DNA from: Glutamicibacter sp. MNS18
GTDB taxonomy: Bacteria; Actinomycetota; Actinomycetes; Actinomycetales; Micrococcaceae
DNA: 64,000 nt
Reading direction: 5' to 3'
Assembly (NCBI RefSeq): GCF_026107515.2
Contig: NZ_JAPCHW010000005.1
Coordinates: 186,001-250,000 of the forward strand
The notes beneath the pieces were generated by a model. The model saw only the letters and a list, made by a program, of their open reading frames with translations, was not told the origin of the DNA and did not search any database. Of the stretch, positions 1 to 8,466 are shown in pieces. A program made the translations under genes and the position numbers. The first letter of the stretch is position 1; each line of letters starts with the position of its first letter.

Positions 1-975
1 CAGCACCAGCCGGGCCGTCGTGGTTTTCCCGCTCCCGGATTCACCCACGATTCCCAGGGTCTGGCCGCGCGGCACGTCGAAGCTGACCGAGTCCACCGCC
101 TGGTGCCCGGAGAACGACTTGCCCAGGTTCGTGGCCACCAGTGCCGGTGTCCCGGATGGCTCGGCCCGTTCGACAGGCAGATGCCGTTCGGTCACCGACA
201 ACGGCGTGAAGCGGGGCACCCCGGAGGGAACGGCCCGCAGCAGGGTGCGGGTGTATTCGTGTTGCGGATCCGAGAGGACCCGGGCCGCCGGTCCGGTTTC
301 GACGATGCGTCCGGCACGCATCACCGCGATCCGGTCAGCCAGTTGGGCCACCTGCGCCAGGTCGTGGCTGATCATCAGCACCGCCCGCCCCGACTCCTTG
401 ATCGCGCGCAACTGCTCCAGCACCAGTGCGGTCAGCTGCGCATCAAGTGCGGTGGTCGCCTCGTCGGCAATGACCACCAGCGGGTCGTTGACCAGCGCCT
501 GGGCGATCAGTGCGCGCTGGCGCATGCCGCCGGAGAGCTCCGGGCTGCGCTGTTTGGCCCGCCGGGCCGGATCATCCATACCCACTTCGCCCAGTATGGC
601 CTCCGCCCGCCGCCGGCGTTCGGCCCGGGAGCGCAGATGCGGCAGGGCATCGGTGATCTCGCGTCCCACCGGGCGCAACGGATCCAGCGACATCAGCGCA
701 TCCTGCAACACCATGGCCACCTGCCGGCCACGGATCGCCCGCCACTGGCGGTCGCTGAGCTTCCTGCCATCGGACCCCAGCACCGATAGCCGCTTGGCCG
801 CCACGCTGCCGCCGCTGAGTCCCAGCAGGCTGCGGGCGGTTACCGACTTGCCGGACCCGGATTCGCCGACCAGGGCCAGGCATTGCCCGGCATGCAGCTC
901 AAAGGACACCCCCTGCACCACGGTGTCGGAAGCGAAACCGATCGACAGGTCTTGCACACTGATCAAGGCACTCAT
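1..975 (-). CDS. Dual ABC ATPase of a peptide/nickel-type importer (3' partial)
   Basis: Cytoplasmic ATPase that should power the adjacent DppBC-like permeases. 325 codons are visible from ATG at 975, and the frame is open to the window edge, so the C-terminal part is missing. The first nucleotide-binding domain has Walker A GESGSGKS at about residues 37-44, signature LSGGMRQR and Walker B VVIADEAT. A second domain begins near residue 280, and its Walker A (GESGSGKTTT) lies just inside the edge. This is the fused DppD-DppF arrangement common in actinobacteria. The ATG overlaps the upstream permease stop as ATGA (972-975), showing translational coupling. The substrate is not determinable from sequence; peptide, nickel or opine are all possible. 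Confidence 0.93.
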   Translation of the reverse strand, partial: MSALISVQDLSIGFASDTVVQGVSFELHAGQCLALVGESGSGKSVTARSLLGLSGGSVAAKRLSVLGSDGRKLSDRQWRAIRGRQVAMVLQDALMSLDPLRPVGREITDALPHLRSRAERRRRAEAILGEVGMDDPARRAKQRSPELSGGMRQRALIAQALVNDPLVVIADEATTALDAQLTALVLEQLRAIKESGRAVLMISHDLAQVAQLADRIAVMRAGRIVETGPAARVLSDPQHEYTRTLLRAVPSGVPRFTPLSVTERHLPVERAEPSGTPALVATNLGKSFSGHQAVDSVSFDVPRGQTLGIVGESGSGKTTTARLVL

Positions 976-1769
976 GCGGCATTCACCTTCCCGCCCAGGG
1001 CACGCCCGATCATCGTCGCCCCGGCCGCGACCACGACGATCGCCAGGCCCGGGAACAGGCTCATCCACCAGGCCAGATGCAGGTAGGTGCGCCCCGCGGC
1101 CAGCATGGCTCCCCACTCCGGGGCCGGTGGCGGGGTGCCCAACCCCAGGAAGGACAGCGCCGAGGCCCAGATGACTGCCTGGCCCACACCCAGGGTGATC
1201 AGCGCCAGCAAGGGTCGCAGGGCATTGGGCACCAGATGGTTGCGTACCCGCAGCAGGGTACCGCGCCCGAGCACCGTGGCGGCCTGGAGCATTTCGGAGT
1301 GCCTCAGGGTACGGATCTGGCTACGCACCAGACGCGCGTAGCCGGGGGCGGTGGACAGGCCCACTGCCACAATGGCCGGTCCCACCCCGGGACCGGTGAA
1401 GGCGATGATCAGCAGGGCCATCAACAACGAGGGGATAGCGTAGAGGGCCTCAAGCAGGCGCAGGATCCCCGCGTCCAGCCAGCGCGGGGACAACGCTGCG
1501 GCGGTGCCCAGCACGATGGCAACACCCATGCCCAGGGCAGTGGCGGCGATGCCGATGACCAGCGAATCCCGCGCCCCGTGCACCACCCGGGTCAACACGT
1601 CGCGACCGGACTCGTCGGTACCCATCGGATGCGCCGGGCTGGGGGACTGGAAGGCCTCGGCCGGATCGATGGCCAACGGATCGCCCGGGGCCAACCACCC
1701 GGGGACCAGCGCGACAAGCAGTAACAGCAGCACAAAGAGCGTGCTGCCGATCCTGGCCCAGCGGCTCAT
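972..1769 (-). CDS. ABC permease, DppC-like
   Basis: 265-residue inner-membrane permease of the BPD_transp_1 family, the second permease of a family-5 oligopeptide-type importer. One N-terminal hydrophobic segment (about residues 7-27) is followed by the short periplasmic GTDESGRDVLTR region typical of DppC. Several helices and the EAA loop around ATVLGRGTLLRVRNHLVPNA follow. The start overlaps the DppB-like stop by 4 bases and the end overlaps the ATPase start by 4 bases, so the order is substrate-binding protein, DppB, DppC, ATPase in one operon. Length is near normal for the family. Confidence 0.93.
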   Translation of the reverse strand: MSRWARIGSTLFVLLLLLVALVPGWLAPGDPLAIDPAEAFQSPSPAHPMGTDESGRDVLTRVVHGARDSLVIGIAATALGMGVAIVLGTAAALSPRWLDAGILRLLEALYAIPSLLMALLIIAFTGPGVGPAIVAVGLSTAPGYARLVRSQIRTLRHSEMLQAATVLGRGTLLRVRNHLVPNALRPLLALITLGVGQAVIWASALSFLGLGTPPPAPEWGAMLAAGRTYLHLAWWMSLFPGLAIVVVAAGATMIGRALGGKVNAA

Positions 1770-2698
1770 GAATCGACTCCTGCCGGATGAAGGGCCCGTT
1801 CGATGCCCTCGGTCAGGGCCATCACCACCATGTAGATGGCGGCGGAGAACAGGGCGATGCCGGTGACCATGGGGATGTCGCGGGAGAGCACCGCTGAAAG
1901 CAGGGCGCGGCCCAGGCCCGGTCGGGCGAAGACCGCCTCGACCACCACGGCCCCGGAGAGCAGCGAGGAAAAGGCCCAGCCGGTCATGCCCAACGCCGGT
2001 AGCGCCGCATGGCGCAACCCGTGGCGCCAGAAGACCTGCAACCGGCTGTCCCCGCGGGCGCGGGCGGCCAGGGAAAACGGGCTGGCCAGCGCGGTGGACA
2101 GCGAATCACGCATCAGCTGGGTGAGGAATCCGGCCAACGGCAGGGCCAGGGTCAGCACCGGCAGCACCAGCCCCGCGCCGGTGCCGTTGTCCACCGCGGG
2201 CAGCCAGCCCAGGGTGGAGGAGAAGACCATGATCAGCACCGCGCCGAGCCAGAAGTGCGGGACGGCGGCGGCGATGATCTCCACCGCGTTGCCCAGCACC
2301 GCGCCCACCCGGGTGGCGCGCAGGGACGCGGCGGCAAACACCAGGGCCAGCACCCAGGCCAGGAGCAGGGCCAGCAGGGAGAGCACGATGGTTTGCGGCA
2401 GCACCTGTCCCATGATGCCCAGCACCGGGTCACGCAGGGCGTAGGAGGTGCCGAAATCCAGGCGGAGCAGCTTGCCCAGGAACATCAGGTACTGCACCCG
2501 TAGCGGTTCGTCGAGCCCGTAGTCGGCGCGGGCCGCGGCCAGCGCCTCGGCCGAGGCCTGGGAACCGGGCCCACCCATGATGGCTTCGGCCGGGTCGCCG
2601 GGAATCAGCCGGACACCGATGAAGATCGCCGTGGCCACCAGCCACAACACCACCAGCGCACCGCCTACCCGGCCCGCGGCCCAGCGAAGCGTTCCCAT
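1766..2698 (-). CDS. ABC permease, DppB-like
   Basis: 310-residue integral membrane protein of the DppB family, first permease of the importer. The N-terminal helix is followed by the family motif IPGDPAEAIMGG near residues 33-44, and the EAA loop is ARARGDSRLQVFWRHGLRHA. About six helices are visible. It starts 13 bases after the substrate-binding protein gene and overlaps the DppC-like gene by 4 bases. Confidence 0.93.
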   Translation of the reverse strand: MGTLRWAAGRVGGALVVLWLVATAIFIGVRLIPGDPAEAIMGGPGSQASAEALAAARADYGLDEPLRVQYLMFLGKLLRLDFGTSYALRDPVLGIMGQVLPQTIVLSLLALLLAWVLALVFAAASLRATRVGAVLGNAVEIIAAAVPHFWLGAVLIMVFSSTLGWLPAVDNGTGAGLVLPVLTLALPLAGFLTQLMRDSLSTALASPFSLAARARGDSRLQVFWRHGLRHAALPALGMTGWAFSSLLSGAVVVEAVFARPGLGRALLSAVLSRDIPMVTGIALFSAAIYMVVMALTEGIERALHPAGVDS

Positions 2699-2711
2699 CA
2701 GCTCACGGTTC

Positions 2712-4370
2712 TCAGTTCGTCAGGAACACGTCGTAGTAGATCGGCGAGGACACCGCGGTGGTGGCCCCCATGCCGGCGACATCCTTGCCGTACAGGAAGT
2801 GGTTCTGCTGGTCGTAGAGCGGCAGCACATAGTGGCCCTCCAGCACGATCCGCTGGGCCTGGGCGTAGAGCTGCTCGCGCTCGGCGGCGTCATTGGTCTG
2901 CCCGGCGCGGGTCAGCAGGTCATCGAGCTCATCGTCGGTGACCTGCGCATTGTTCGCAAAGTACCCGGATGGGGCCGGGGTGGTGGAGTCCGAATGGAAG
3001 ATCACCTGCAGCACGCTGGGGCCGACCTTGGTGTACGGGGCGGAGACCATGTTGTACTTGTGTTCGGCCAGGGCACCGTACCAGCTGGACAGGTCCAGCA
3101 GCTGGATCCTGACCTCGAATCCGGCTTCCTTCGCGGAGGCCTGGATCTGCTCGAAGAGGGACTGCTCGGCCGGGACCGACTGGTTGGTGGAGACCGGGAA
3201 ATCCAGGCTCAGGCGTTGCCCGTCCTTCACCCGGTAGCCCTCGGCGTCCCGTTCGCCCCATCCGGCGTCATCAAGCAACTGCGCGGCCTTGGCCGCATCC
3301 GGGCTGAAGAGCTGCTCCTGGGCGATTCCCAGCGGTTCCACCGAGGAGAGCAACGAGTAGCTGCGCGGGGCGGTGCCGAAGAACAACGAGTCGATGCCGG
3401 CGTTCACATCCAGCGAGCGGATGAAGGCCTCGCGTACGGCGGCATCGTCGAAGGGCGCCTTGGAACTGTTCAGTTCGATGCGGTTGGATGCCCCAGGACG
3501 TGGGGCATCCAGGTGGCCCAGCCCGGCGCCCTCGGCCGAGGCGATGGTGTCCGGCTGGGCGTTGTCGATTACGTGCACCTCGCCGGATTGCAGGGCCGCA
3601 TAGCGGGTGGCCGCCTCGGGGATGAAACGCCAGGTGATGCCATCCAGGTACGCGGTGTCGCGTTCGCGGCCCGCATCCTGGGCCGGCAGGACATAGTCCT
3701 CGTAGCGCACCAGGTTCACGGCCTGCTGGTGTTGCCAGGACTCGACCTTGAACGGGCCGGTGCCCACCGGCGCCTCGCAGTTCACGGCCTGCCCGCGCTT
3801 GAGGGCATCCGGGGACTGGATCGCCGACCAGGGCATGGACAGGGACTCGAGCAGGGCGTTGTCCGGGGCCGAGAGCTGCAGCTCGGCAGTCAACTCATCG
3901 ACCGGTTCGACCTGAAGGACCTTGCCCACCGCCAGGTAGCCGGTGGAGGACTTCGTATCCGGGTTCTGCAGGTGTTCGATATTCGCCTTGATCGCCTCGG
4001 ACGTCAGCTTGCTGCCGTCGTGGAAGGTGATCCCGTCGCGCAGGGTAATGGTGCGGGTCAGCCCGTCCTCGGACAGCTCGGTGGACTCGGCCAGCCAAGG
4101 GACGATCTGCCCGGCGGCGTCCTTGGTGAACAGCGATTCCAGGTATTGCGAGGCCACCAGGGCCTGCGGGTAGTTGCCGCCCACATGCGGATCCAGGCAG
4201 GTCGGTTCGGCATCCCCGGAGGCGTAGACCAGGGTGCCACCGATCACCGGGGCGGTGTCCTGGGCCTGCTCCCCGGGAGCGGAGGCGGAGCAGCCGGCCA
4301 ACAGGGCAGCGGCCAGCGGGAGGGCGACGGTGCCGGTGACCAGGCGTCGTGTACGGATAGTACGTTGCAA
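2712..4370 (-). CDS. Family-5 extracellular solute-binding lipoprotein
   Basis: 552-residue SBP_bac_5 protein that captures the substrate for the downstream DppBC-type transporter. It has an Arg-rich N-terminus, a hydrophobic core and a lipobox LLAGC (Cys at about residue 26), so it should be a membrane-anchored lipoprotein. The family signature region TLRDGITFHDGSKLTSEAIK is present near residue 150. It is the first gene of the minus-strand operon, with a GAGGTAAG ribosome-binding site upstream of the ATG. The substrate is unknown; the family covers peptides, nickel and some sugars. Confidence 0.92.
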   Translation of the reverse strand: MQRTIRTRRLVTGTVALPLAAALLAGCSASAPGEQAQDTAPVIGGTLVYASGDAEPTCLDPHVGGNYPQALVASQYLESLFTKDAAGQIVPWLAESTELSEDGLTRTITLRDGITFHDGSKLTSEAIKANIEHLQNPDTKSSTGYLAVGKVLQVEPVDELTAELQLSAPDNALLESLSMPWSAIQSPDALKRGQAVNCEAPVGTGPFKVESWQHQQAVNLVRYEDYVLPAQDAGRERDTAYLDGITWRFIPEAATRYAALQSGEVHVIDNAQPDTIASAEGAGLGHLDAPRPGASNRIELNSSKAPFDDAAVREAFIRSLDVNAGIDSLFFGTAPRSYSLLSSVEPLGIAQEQLFSPDAAKAAQLLDDAGWGERDAEGYRVKDGQRLSLDFPVSTNQSVPAEQSLFEQIQASAKEAGFEVRIQLLDLSSWYGALAEHKYNMVSAPYTKVGPSVLQVIFHSDSTTPAPSGYFANNAQVTDDELDDLLTRAGQTNDAAEREQLYAQAQRIVLEGHYVLPLYDQQNHFLYGKDVAGMGATTAVSSPIYYDVFLTN

Positions 4371-4437
4371 AACTTACCTCGCGGGAAAAGAGTGATGTTC
4401 GTTCTCTGTTCCAACAATAGCCACCTTAAAGGAGCCA

Positions 4438-4476
4438 GGGCGGGTCGGGTATGCCAGATCACATTCCCGCCCGCCC
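4438..4476 (-). terminator. GC-rich hairpin after the NmrA-like gene
   Basis: GGGCGGGTCGGG (4438-4449) can pair with CCCGCCCGCCC (4466-4476), with one bulged base and a 16-base loop. It lies just downstream of the minus-strand gene ending at 4490. There is no T-run, so it is a probable rather than certain terminator. Confidence 0.4.
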
Positions 4477-4489
4477 GTGCGCTTGCCGG

Positions 4490-5098
4490 TTACTTCTCGC
4501 TGGCCACCGTCAGGCGGCGGTTCTCATGGGCTGGGGTTTCCAGCTCATCGAGGATGGCCACCGCGAAATCCTGGGTGGAGACGAACTCGCCGGCCGGCGA
4601 ATCGGTGCCCAGGGTGTAGCTGCCGGTGCGACGGCCCGGGGCGATGACCGGTGCCGGGGCGGCCACGGTCCAGGTGATGCCGGAAACCGAGGTGAACATG
4701 TCGTAGACCTCGGCGCAGGTGCTGGCCTCGGCTTTGTATTCCTCGGGGAAGCCCGGGGTGTCGACCAGGCGTACGCCGCCCACCTCGGTGGCGCCGGCGC
4801 CACCGACCACCAGCAGGCGGGCCGGGATCAGGGTCTCGGTGATCGCCTCGAAGGCATCCAGGTATTCCTGGTGGTCCCCGCCGGTGCGTGATGGCGGAAC
4901 GGCGATGACCACCGCATCGTTGGCCGCGCCCAGTTCGCGGTAGGTGGCGGTGTCGCTGATATCCGCGGTGCGGGAGACGGTTCCTGCCACCTCGGTGCCG
5001 GAGCGGCTGACCGCGGTGACCTCGTGGCCGCGGCCCAGGGCCTCGGCGACCACCTGGCTACCGACGGCTCCGGTGGCTCCATATACTGCAATCTTCAT
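4490..5098 (-). CDS. NAD(P)-binding oxidoreductase, NmrA/SDR-a type
   Basis: 202-residue Rossmann-fold protein with the dinucleotide motif GATGAVG at residues 7-13 near the N-terminus. It belongs to the NmrA-like / NAD(P)H-binding group (YtfG, quinone oxidoreductase-like). The characteristic ATVSR-type segment after the second strand is seen as VTAVSRSG. The gene is divergent from an HxlR-family regulator 85 bases away, an arrangement common for redox- or electrophile-inducible oxidoreductases. The substrate is not identifiable. Induction by quinone or aldehyde stress is an inference from the HxlR partner only. Confidence 0.85.
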   Translation of the reverse strand: MKIAVYGATGAVGSQVVAEALGRGHEVTAVSRSGTEVAGTVSRTADISDTATYRELGAANDAVVIAVPPSRTGGDHQEYLDAFEAITETLIPARLLVVGGAGATEVGGVRLVDTPGFPEEYKAEASTCAEVYDMFTSVSGITWTVAAPAPVIAPGRRTGSYTLGTDSPAGEFVSTQDFAVAILDELETPAHENRRLTVASEK

Positions 5099-5139
5099 GC
5101 TTGGTCCTTTCGGGACGGTCTGGTTTGTTCGAGAACATG

Positions 5140-5154
5140 GTATCTTTTTGATAC
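5140..5154. promoter_or_regulatory. Candidate HxlR operator, GTATC-N5-GATAC
   Basis: A perfect inverted repeat GTATC-TTTTT-GATAC sits midway in the 85-base divergent spacer between the oxidoreductase and the HxlR-type regulator. Its size and position fit a dimeric winged-helix operator that controls both promoters. Binding is inferred. Confidence 0.5.
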
Positions 5155-5183
5155 TGGGAACTACAACGGAACTTGGTTACCTC

Positions 5184-5561
5184 ATGGATAGCACGACGAA
5201 CTTCAACGTCCTGGCCCACGACTGCCCCTCGCGTGCCATCATGCAACGACTGGGGGAGAAGTGGACGCCGCTGGTGCTGCTGCTCCTTGCCGACGGGCCA
5301 TTGCGTTTCTCCATGTTACGACAGCGCATCTCCACGGTGACCCCCAAGGTGCTCACCCAGACCCTGCGCACCCTGGAACGCGACGGCCTGGTCAGCCGCA
5401 AGGTCACCGAACAGGTACCGATCCGGGTGGACTATGAACTGACCGAGCTGGGGGCCAGCCTGCTGACAGCGATGGATGCCATCCGGTTATGGTCCGAACA
5501 ACACGCCGCCTCGGTGTTGGCCGCCCGGGAGGACTATGATTGGGGCTCGCTGGAGACCTGA
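5184..5561 (+). CDS. HxlR-family transcriptional regulator
   Basis: 125-residue winged-helix regulator. The family hallmark Cys is at residue 14 (DCPSR), followed by LGEKWTPLVLLLLADGPLRF and the recognition-helix region TPKVLTQTLRTLERDGLVSR. Length matches the HxlR family (100-130 residues). The frame is open upstream to 4944, but that extension would overlap the divergent oxidoreductase, and ATG at 5184 gives the canonical N-terminus. Many HxlR proteins use this Cys for thiol-based sensing. It probably controls the divergent NmrA-like gene. Confidence 0.9.
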   Translation: MDSTTNFNVLAHDCPSRAIMQRLGEKWTPLVLLLLADGPLRFSMLRQRISTVTPKVLTQTLRTLERDGLVSRKVTEQVPIRVDYELTELGASLLTAMDAIRLWSEQHAASVLAAREDYDWGSLET

Positions 5562-5562
5562 C

Positions 5563-5889
5563 TCAATGGCGGCCCAGCACCAGGACCAGGGCGCTGAGGC
5601 CCAGTGCCAGCATGGATCCGGTCATCACCAGCACCGCGACCGTGTCCGCATGGATGCGCCCGCCTTCCAGGCCCATGGCCATGCGGTGGTAGCGGCGACG
5701 CTGGGACAGGAAGATCCCCGTGGCCAGCAGCATGCAAATCGCGATCAACCCCACGATGCCCCACCCGTAATGCGGTAGCCAGCGAAGGAAGACCGCCGAG
5801 ACCACCAGGAAGGACACCAGCGTCCGGCCCCAGGCGAGCACGGTGCGTTCAGGCTGCAGGCCGGGGTCGGCATGTAGCGGCCCTCTCAT
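5563..5889 (-). CDS. DUF202 membrane protein
   Basis: 108-residue protein with three predicted membrane helices and the DUF202 N-terminal pattern PERTVLAWGRTLVSFLVV. It overlaps the preceding DUF202 gene as ATGA (5886-5889), so the two are co-translated. The family has no established function. Its stop lies one base from the stop of the convergent HxlR gene. Confidence 0.85.
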   Translation of the reverse strand: MRGPLHADPGLQPERTVLAWGRTLVSFLVVSAVFLRWLPHYGWGIVGLIAICMLLATGIFLSQRRRYHRMAMGLEGGRIHADTVAVLVMTGSMLALGLSALVLVLGRH

Positions 5890-6266
5890 GGTCCTTGGGT
5901 GGTGAGCAGGACCATGAGAACCGCGGCGATGGCCGCGGCGACCGCACCGAAACCGAGCAGGGGCACGATCGCGGGGATCGGCAAGGGGTTTCCGGTGCGC
6001 ATGCTGCGCTCCACCCGGATCCAGCGGAACCCGGCCCCGGCAGCGATCAGCAGCCCGATCCCGATGACCAATACCGCCAGGACGGTGCGCAGCGGGGAGG
6101 CGAAGGCCTGCGCGGTGAATGCCTCCAGTGCGATGCCGCCGGCCAGGAACGCCAGCGAGGTGCGGATCCAGGCCAGGAAGGTGCGCTCATTGGCCAGTGT
6201 GAACCGCGGGTCGGGTTCCACCCCGTCGGGTAGCACCCATCGCGCCAACCGGCTGCGTTCGGTCAT
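5886..6266 (-). CDS. YidH/DUF202 membrane protein
   Basis: 126-residue member of DUF202 (YidH type) with the signature FTLANERTFLAWIRTSLAFL near residues 22-41 and three membrane helices. It is the first of a two-gene minus-strand operon with a second DUF202 protein, a pairing seen widely in actinobacteria and also in E. coli yidH/yidG. The biochemical role is unknown. A hetero-oligomeric membrane complex of the two is an inference. Confidence 0.87.
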   Translation of the reverse strand: MTERSRLARWVLPDGVEPDPRFTLANERTFLAWIRTSLAFLAGGIALEAFTAQAFASPLRTVLAVLVIGIGLLIAAGAGFRWIRVERSMRTGNPLPIPAIVPLLGFGAVAAAIAAVLMVLLTTQGP

Positions 6267-6631
6267 GCTGCTCCTCGAATGTCTATGTCTGGACGATACA
6301 GCCCCACCCTATATCGGGTGACAGGCCGCCCGGACGTTGGTTAAGCACCCTGCACGTGCCAGTGCTAACTGGTTCGCGGTAGTCCCGGAGTTCGTGAATG
6401 CAGTGACGTGGGTGCGATTCCGCACGCACTATGCTGACGACCTCGGCCCGGTTCACCGGGTCATGTGTCCGAACCCGATCATTTCCCACATGTATTCTTC
6501 GATGACCAGTGTTCTCGTCGCTGGTGGGACCGGGCCCATGGCATGGGGGCAGGTATCTGAAACTACTCGGGTTTCCAAGCATCTCGTTGTAGTGTGGATC
6601 ACATATACTGGTGGTCGGGGAGGGGCCGGGC
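6267..6631. other. Intergenic region, no gene supported
   Basis: 365 bases between the divergent DUF202 pair and the acyl-CoA dehydrogenase. Base composition is less GC-biased than the neighbours. The frames that are open (about 100 and 116 codons on opposite strands) show no recognisable domain. A TATACT element at 6604-6609 could be the -10 of the acyl-CoA dehydrogenase promoter, but no matching -35 is evident. Confidence 0.5.
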
Positions 6632-7768
6632 ATGTTTGATCTAAACGAAGACCAACTGGCGCTGGTACAGACGGTTCGCGACTTCGCAGCGGATAGGATC
6701 GCGCCGCATGCGCTGGAGTGGGACCAGACCCAGCATTTCCCGATCGACGTGCTGGCCGAGGCCGGCGAGCTGGGGCTTGGCGGGATTTATGCCAGCGAGG
6801 ACTACGGCGGATCCGGCTTGAGCCGCAGCGACGCGGTGCTGATCTTCGAGGAGCTGTCCAAGGCCTGTCCGACCATTGCCGCGTACATCTCCATCCACAA
6901 CATGGTGGTGTGGATGATCGACCACTACGGCACCGACGAGCAACGCGAAGCCTGGCTGCCCGAGATGGCCACCATGGCGCATCTGGGTGCCTACTGCCTG
7001 ACCGAACCCGGGGTAGGGTCCGATGCAGCGGCGCTGACCACCCGCGCGGTCCGTGAGGGCGAAAACTATGTGCTCAACGGTGTCAAGCAGTTCATCTCCG
7101 GTGCCGGAGCGGCCGCCCTCTACCTGGTGATGGCCCGAACTGCCGACACCGGGGCCTCCGGGGTCAGCGCATTCCTGGTGCCTGCCAAGTCGGAGGGCTT
7201 GTCCTTCGGCGCCATTGAAAAGAAGATGGGCTGGAAGGCGCAGCCCACCCGCCAGGTCATCATGCAGGATGTGCGGGTCCCGGCCACGAATCTGCTCGGC
7301 GCCGAGGGAGACGGGTTTTCCATTGCGATGAAGGGGCTGAACGGCGGGCGGCTGAACATCGCGGCCTGCTCGTTGGGCGGGGGACAGCTGGCCTTGGAGA
7401 AGTCCGTGGCGTACCTGAAGGAGCGCGAGGCCTTCGGCGGCCCGTTGACCCGACAGGAGGCCCTGGTGTTCAAACTGGCCGACATGGACATGGAGTTGGA
7501 AGCGGCCCGGACCCTGCTGCGCCGTGCGGCAGCCGCCTTGGATGTCAAGTCGGACGATGCGGTGCGCCTATGCGCCATGGCCAAGAAGGTGGCCACCGAT
7601 GCCGGCTTCAATGCCGCCAACAGTGCGATCCAGTTGCATGGCGGCTACGGGTACCTGAGCGAGTACGGGCTGGAGAAGATCGTCCGGGACCTGCGGGTAC
7701 ACCAGATCCTGGAAGGCACCAACGAGATCATGCAGTTGATCGTCGGGCGCGGACTGGTTGATTCCTGA
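6632..7768 (+). CDS. Acyl-CoA dehydrogenase, isobutyryl/short-branched type
   Basis: 378-residue FAD-dependent acyl-CoA dehydrogenase that introduces the alpha-beta double bond in an acyl-CoA. The N-terminal helical domain, the middle beta domain (YCLTEPGVGSDAAAL) and the C-terminal domain (GGYGYLSEYGLEKIVRDLRV) are all present. The HQILEGTNEIM motif holds the likely catalytic base Glu361. The sequence resembles isobutyryl-CoA dehydrogenase (ACAD8/MmgC-like), suggesting valine or branched-chain degradation, but no mmsA/mmsB genes are nearby. ATG at 6632 is preferred over an upstream GTG at 6611 because a GGGGAGGGG ribosome site precedes it. Confidence 0.93.
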   Translation: MFDLNEDQLALVQTVRDFAADRIAPHALEWDQTQHFPIDVLAEAGELGLGGIYASEDYGGSGLSRSDAVLIFEELSKACPTIAAYISIHNMVVWMIDHYGTDEQREAWLPEMATMAHLGAYCLTEPGVGSDAAALTTRAVREGENYVLNGVKQFISGAGAAALYLVMARTADTGASGVSAFLVPAKSEGLSFGAIEKKMGWKAQPTRQVIMQDVRVPATNLLGAEGDGFSIAMKGLNGGRLNIAACSLGGGQLALEKSVAYLKEREAFGGPLTRQEALVFKLADMDMELEAARTLLRRAAAALDVKSDDAVRLCAMAKKVATDAGFNAANSAIQLHGGYGYLSEYGLEKIVRDLRVHQILEGTNEIMQLIVGRGLVDS

Positions 7769-7783
7769 GCGAGGTCACCTGCC

Positions 7784-8460
7784 CTACAGCCGGGGGAGCA
7801 TCTCGTCGAGATGGCGCTGCCCCGGATCGATATGCAGCATCACATGGTCGATTCCCGGAACGTGTGCCTCACGCAAGTAGCGTTCCTGCCCTGGGCGCCG
7901 GCGTGCAGGTCCAGCCGAAGTTCCCTCGAGGCCGCCATCGGGTCGGGGTCCAGGGCCAGCTGCATGGGGTGGATAAGTAGCGGCACGTCCGACTCCAGTC
8001 CAATGCCTTTCGCCAGAGCCCGAAGCGGTCACGCTGGATGTGCGTGGGTCGACACTAGGTCGCCCCGCCTTCGGTATGACGGGCGATCCATTGCAGGGTC
8101 TGCCCGGTGGAATAGCCGCCGGTGGGTTCGAGGAAAGGCTCATGCATCGATTCATCGGGCGAGAGAGCCGAACGCAGGCGTGGCCACCTGTCACGGAAGA
8201 GGGGTGCACTGTGGGTGTGCTCTTGCCGGAAGGAGGCGAACTCCTCCTTCCGGTCCCCAGCCCGAGGGCAAAAATGCCACCCTGAGCCTAACCAGGCCCA
8301 GGGTGGCATTGGCCAGGTGGATGGGGTGACGCAGGAGCAGTACCGCGGCGGCGGTTCCCACGGTGATCGGCCAGCTGGCCGGGAGCGGCTGGCTCGGGCG
8401 TCATCAGGCTGACGGTGACGCGGCCCGCAGCATGCAACCGCTCCATCGTCGGATGTTTCG
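7784..8460 (-). pseudogene. Decayed LLM-class flavin oxidoreductase (TIGR03571-like)
   Basis: Fragments of one luciferase-like monooxygenase are spread over three minus-strand frames in the expected order. An N-terminal piece includes LLRHPIHLAN (about 8320-8350), then GDRKEEFASFRQ, then TGQTLQWIARHTEG (about 8065-8110). These are followed by FGLWRKAL, VPLLIHPMQLALDPDP in another frame, and finally GIDHVMLHIDPGQRHLDEML ending at the stop at 7784. Intact TIGR03571-type proteins are about 300 residues; roughly 225 codons remain, with at least three frameshifts and internal deletions. The family is recognised from conserved segments only, so the exact upstream limit is approximate. Confidence 0.7.
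8273..8310 (-). repeat. Perfect 12-bp-stem hairpin inside the pseudogene
   Basis: AATGCCACCCTG (8273-8284) pairs perfectly with CAGGGTGGCATT (8299-8310). An inner GCCT/AGGC stem (8286-8289 with 8294-8297) closes on a 4-base loop. On the minus strand it is followed by TTT, which resembles an intrinsic terminator for the upstream NUDIX gene. Confidence 0.55.
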
Positions 8461-8466
8461 GCCGGT

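Noticed and set aside
2577-4619. 680-codon plus-strand open frame opposite the family-5 binding protein
   Set aside because: Runs antisense to a clear SBP_bac_5 gene, low-complexity Gly/Arg/Gln content, no domain; a GC-rich shadow.
6283-6639. Two opposite-strand open frames of about 100-116 codons in the gap before the acyl-CoA dehydrogenase
   Set aside because: No ribosome sites, no recognisable domain, and they overlap each other; a transposase remnant was considered but no conserved motif was found.
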